Positions 61,777 through 64,000 of a stretch of 64,000 bases of DNA are shown here, piece by piece. The position numbers and the translations under genes are program-made. Location of the stretch: contig NZ_CP102262.1 in NCBI RefSeq assembly GCF_025147325.1, positions 2,046,001-2,110,000 on the forward strand. Direction: 5' to 3'. The notes under the pieces are model-generated. The model worked only from the letters and a program-made list of their open reading frames with translations, searched no databases and was not told the DNA's origin. Position 1 is the stretch's first letter, and each line of letters opens with the position of its first letter. The DNA is from Bacteroides stercoris ATCC 43183 (GTDB taxonomy: Bacteria > Bacteroidota > Bacteroidia > Bacteroidales > Bacteroidaceae).

Positions 61777-63006
61777 ATGAAAAGTACATTCAAAGTATTA
61801 TTTTACGTGAAGAAACAGTCTGTAAAAAGCGGAAAGGCACCGATAATGGGCCGTATCACCATCAATGGAACCCAAGCCGGTTTCAGTTGTAAGAAAGAAG
61901 TATCCCTCGCATTGTGGGATGTCAAAGCCAACCGGGCCAGAGGCAAGTCCGAAGAAGCCCGTACACTCAATCAGGAACTTGACAATATCAAGGCACAAAT
62001 CACCAGGCACTACCAGTATATCTGCGACCACGACAGTTTTGTCACAGCCAAAAAAGTCTATAACCGCTATGTCGGCTTCTCAGAGGAATACCATACCCTT
62101 ATGAGTCTTTTCAGGGAACAGCTGGAATCGTATAAAGAGAAAGTCGGCAAAGAAAAGGCCGAAAGCACCTATCGCGGTCTGGTTGCCGATTACAAGAACC
62201 TTCTGCTTTTCATGAAAAGCAAAAAGAATACAGAGGATATTGTCATTGAAGAACTTGATAAATCCTTCATCGAGGATTACTACAACTGGATGCTCGGTAC
62301 CTGTGCTCTGGCGAACTCCACTGCCTTCGGGCGTGTCAATACCCTGAAATGGCTGATGTATATCGCACAGGAAAAAGGCTGGATACGGGTTCATCCGTTC
62401 GCATCATTCGAGTGTATGCCCGAATACAAGAGGCGCTCTTTCCTTTCCGAAGAGGAACTGCAAAGGATAATCCGTCTGGAACTGAGATACAAGCGCCAGC
62501 GTGCCATGCGCGATATGTTTTTATTTATGTGTTTCACCGGTCTTTCCTACGCCGACCTGAAAGCCATAACCTACGATAATATTCATACCGACTCCGACGG
62601 CGGTACATGGCTGATGGGCAACCGTATAAAAACAGGAGTGGCGTATGTCGTAAAATTATTACCCATTGCCATCGAGCTGATTGAAAAATACAGGGGTGCG
62701 GATGAAAAGAAAGACTCTCCCGAATGTGTCTTTCCGGTAGGCGAATACAATGCCATGCGGCTCAGTCTTGGAATCATAGGCAGGAAATGCAACTGCCGGG
62801 CCGAGGTCACTCCGCATATCGGGCGCCACACATTTGCCGTTCTGGCTATACTTAAGGGAATGCCGTTGGAAACCCTTCAGAAAGTGTTGGGGCATAAGTC
62901 CATTCTCTCCACACAGGTTTATGCCGAACTGATTAACCCGAAGGTAGGCGAGGATACCGACAAAATTAGCGAGAAAATCGGTCACGTTTACAAACTTGCC
63001 ATGTAA
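61777..63006 (+). CDS. Tyrosine recombinase (integrase) of an integrative element
   Basis: A 409-residue site-specific recombinase. An N-terminal arm-type DNA-binding domain (about 1-90), a SAM-like core-binding domain (about 105-205), and a catalytic domain follow. The active site shows CFTGLSYADLKAIT with Arg replaced around this region by Ser/Ala-type residues as is common in Bacteroides, HIGRHTFAVLAI (His-x-x-Arg), LGHKS, and the nucleophile in STQVYAEL. It belongs to the family found on Bacteroides conjugative and mobilisable transposons and lies next to excisionase-like genes. Confidence 0.93.
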   Translation: MKSTFKVLFYVKKQSVKSGKAPIMGRITINGTQAGFSCKKEVSLALWDVKANRARGKSEEARTLNQELDNIKAQITRHYQYICDHDSFVTAKKVYNRYVGFSEEYHTLMSLFREQLESYKEKVGKEKAESTYRGLVADYKNLLLFMKSKKNTEDIVIEELDKSFIEDYYNWMLGTCALANSTAFGRVNTLKWLMYIAQEKGWIRVHPFASFECMPEYKRRSFLSEEELQRIIRLELRYKRQRAMRDMFLFMCFTGLSYADLKAITYDNIHTDSDGGTWLMGNRIKTGVAYVVKLLPIAIELIEKYRGADEKKDSPECVFPVGEYNAMRLSLGIIGRKCNCRAEVTPHIGRHTFAVLAILKGMPLETLQKVLGHKSILSTQVYAELINPKVGEDTDKISEKIGHVYKLAM

Positions 63007-63015
63007 CACGGCAAT

Positions 63016-63056
63016 AAAAAAACGTCCGGAAGCCGATAAGCCGAAGGACGTTTTTT
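63016..63056. terminator. Bidirectional terminator after the integrase
   Basis: AAAAAACGTCC and GGACGTTTTTT form a strong stem between the converging integrase and HTH genes. Confidence 0.82.
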
Positions 63057-63067
63057 ATTTTACTTGT

Positions 63068-63370
63068 TTATTTTCTGAACCGTCTGAAATCCCTGTAATT
63101 TTTTTTCAACACTTCGTATAGGGCACTCTCCGGGTAGAGCAGTTTCCCCCCGATAGTGGTATAAGGCACCAGCCTTTCATCTCTCAACGTCTGCAACGTC
63201 CGTCGTGAGATATGCAATAGGGTGCATATCTCATCTCCCGTCATGTAATGCTCGTCCGCAACTGTCGGGCGTATCCGTGCCGTAGCCTCTTCCACCGCTT
63301 TCCCCGCTTTTTTTATCCATCCGGCCAGTTCCTTGAACTCTTCCGAATCCCTTGTGATAATCTCCGCCAT
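63068..63370 (-). CDS. Excisionase-like helix-turn-helix protein
   Basis: A 100-residue DNA-binding protein with MerR/excisionase-type HTH: MTGDEICTLLHISRRTLQTL followed by RDERLVPYTTIGGKLLYPES, and a basic C-terminus (KKNYRDFRRFRK). Such proteins on Bacteroides elements regulate excision. It is 3 bases after the split HTH gene. Confidence 0.88.
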   Translation of the reverse strand: MAEIITRDSEEFKELAGWIKKAGKAVEEATARIRPTVADEHYMTGDEICTLLHISRRTLQTLRDERLVPYTTIGGKLLYPESALYEVLKKNYRDFRRFRK

Positions 63371-63373
63371 ACT

Positions 63374-63658
63374 TTACTTCCTTTTGATCAGTCCGTTTTC
63401 CAGTATCTCCTGAATATCCGTTTCCCGGTAGAAGAATTTTCCCCCTACGTTCGAGTGGGGGATTAGCCCGTTGTCACGGTAATTTTGCAGGCATCGTTTC
63501 GATATGCCCAAAGCCAGACATACGTCCTGCGCATCCATTCACTTGTCCGACGCAGGCGGTGCAATCTTTTTCTGGAAGTCACTCATTTGTACGGCCAGCG
63601 TGCTGACCAGTTTTCTCAACTCCTGATACGCGCTTGTTTCAATAATCGTCAGTTCCAT
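63374..63658 (-). pseudogene. Second excisionase-like HTH gene split by an in-frame TGA
   Basis: The N-terminal 39 codons (63539-63658, MELTIIETSAYQELRKLVST to PPASDK) end in TGA at 63539-63541. The frame continues without shift as a 54-codon HTH part (63374-63538, MDAQDVCLALGISKRCLQNY to ENGLIKRK). Related proteins have a Trp (TGG) at this point before the (M/L)D(A/G)QDV motif, so a single TGG to TGA change would explain the split. The next codon is ATG, so the HTH half could still be made by reinitiation. No other defect is seen. Confidence 0.7.
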
Positions 63659-63780
63659 ACTAAAATTCTTTTTAAGTTTCTGAATATGAGGCAAAGTAAA
63701 GCATATCCTATATCCTATCCAAACAGATCGTATCAGAGTCTTCCGTTGGCGTGCATTGGCGTATCCAACGATAAAAGAGA

Positions 63781-63818
63781 AGGGCCCGTTACCTGCATCT
63801 ATGCGGCAACGGGCCTTC
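63781..63818 (-). terminator. Terminator of the partial gene at the right edge
   Basis: GGCCCGTT and AACGGGCC form a stem about 30 bases downstream of the partial gene's stop codon. Confidence 0.6.
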
Positions 63819-63844
63819 CATCCCCTTACTTGTCTTCCATAATC

Positions 63845-64000
63845 CTACATCTTCATGCTTTTACTTTTCCGCACAGCCGCCTTTTCCTTCATGTCCGCTT
63901 TCTGCCGTGTTTCCGGAAAGTGCTCTTTAAACAATTTCCCTGCCAGTTTCTTCGCCTTCTCCTGCATCACATCATACACATCCCATCTGTTGCGGCCCAG
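63845..64000 (-). CDS. C-terminal end of an element-borne gene (partial)
   Basis: 51 codons plus stop; the rest lies beyond the window. The visible end is basic and helical (DVYDVMQEKAKKLAGKLF, then RQKADMKEKAAVRKSKSMKM). I do not recognise a family. Its place next to HTH genes on an integrative element suggests a transfer or replication gene, but this is only context. Confidence 0.5.
   Translation of the reverse strand: MGRNRWDVYDVMQEKAKKLAGKLFKEHFPETRQKADMKEKAAVRKSKSMKM

Overview
The window looks like a chromosomal segment of a gut Bacteroides. Supporting signs are the many Bacteroidetes-type promoters (TTTG, about 20 bases, then TAnnTTTG), a UpxY/UpxZ-headed capsule locus, a GluP-type galactose operon, a sialic acid cluster with an MFS transporter, and a CTn-style integrase at the right end. 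Most genes are around 45% GC by hand count of single lines. The capsule cassette at about 14.1-22.3 kb is much AT-richer (roughly 30-37%).

Layout. 0-0.85 kb: start of a 2-oxoacid:ferredoxin oxidoreductase operon (TPR protein, ferredoxin, VorB-like subunit cut by the window edge). 1.2-2.6 kb: a secreted GH28 pectinase-like enzyme flanked on both sides by degenerate 22-bp tandem arrays. 2.9-5.5 kb: ribose-5-phosphate isomerase B and transketolase. 5.8-9.5 kb: galactose operon galM-gluP-galK. 9.7-10.7 kb: mannose-6-phosphate isomerase. 11.2-25.6 kb: capsular polysaccharide locus with an invertible promoter (in the OFF orientation here), UpxY, UpxZ, an initiating sugar transferase, flippase, an unusual ATP-grasp/beta-propeller fusion, glycosyltransferases, an acetyltransferase, a polymerase, and UDP-glucuronate/galacturonate synthesis. 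25.6-27.7 kb: small envelope proteins. 27.9-35.5 kb: a sulfate activation and sulfotransferase operon (cysQ, permease, cysC, cysD, cysN, sulfotransferase, PCMD-like protein). It resembles the B. thetaiotaomicron steroid/cholesterol sulfation cluster as I remember it.

35.7-42.3 kb: housekeeping genes (ruvX, def, a large TPR protein, thrS, infC, rpmI, rplT), then a stand-alone RNA gene that fits the Bacteroidales-1 (6S-like) RNA. 43-46.5 kb: phenylacetate-CoA ligase with indolepyruvate oxidoreductase (aryl acid metabolism). 46.5-49.1 kb: mltG, two small secreted proteins and tRNA-Thr(CGU). 49.5-53.5 kb: a polysaccharide export module (Wza-like, Wzz-like, and a short NusG-like protein) without glycosyltransferases. 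53.6-61.5 kb: a sialic acid regulon with a ROK repressor, YhcH, transporter, lyase, epimerase and two sialidases; matching palindromes sit at both promoter regions. 61.8-64.0 kb: the edge of an integrative element with a tyrosine recombinase, two excisionase-like HTH genes (one split by a stop codon) and a partial gene.

Most striking observations: the phase-variable capsule promoter caught OFF; three intergenic arrays with an exact or near-exact 22-bp period; a perfect 17-bp palindrome whose arm ends in the promoter -7 element of the sulfation operon; the repeated ROK operator-like palindromes; and the ATP-grasp/propeller fusion. All identifications come from reading the sequence and remembered family knowledge; no database search was run.
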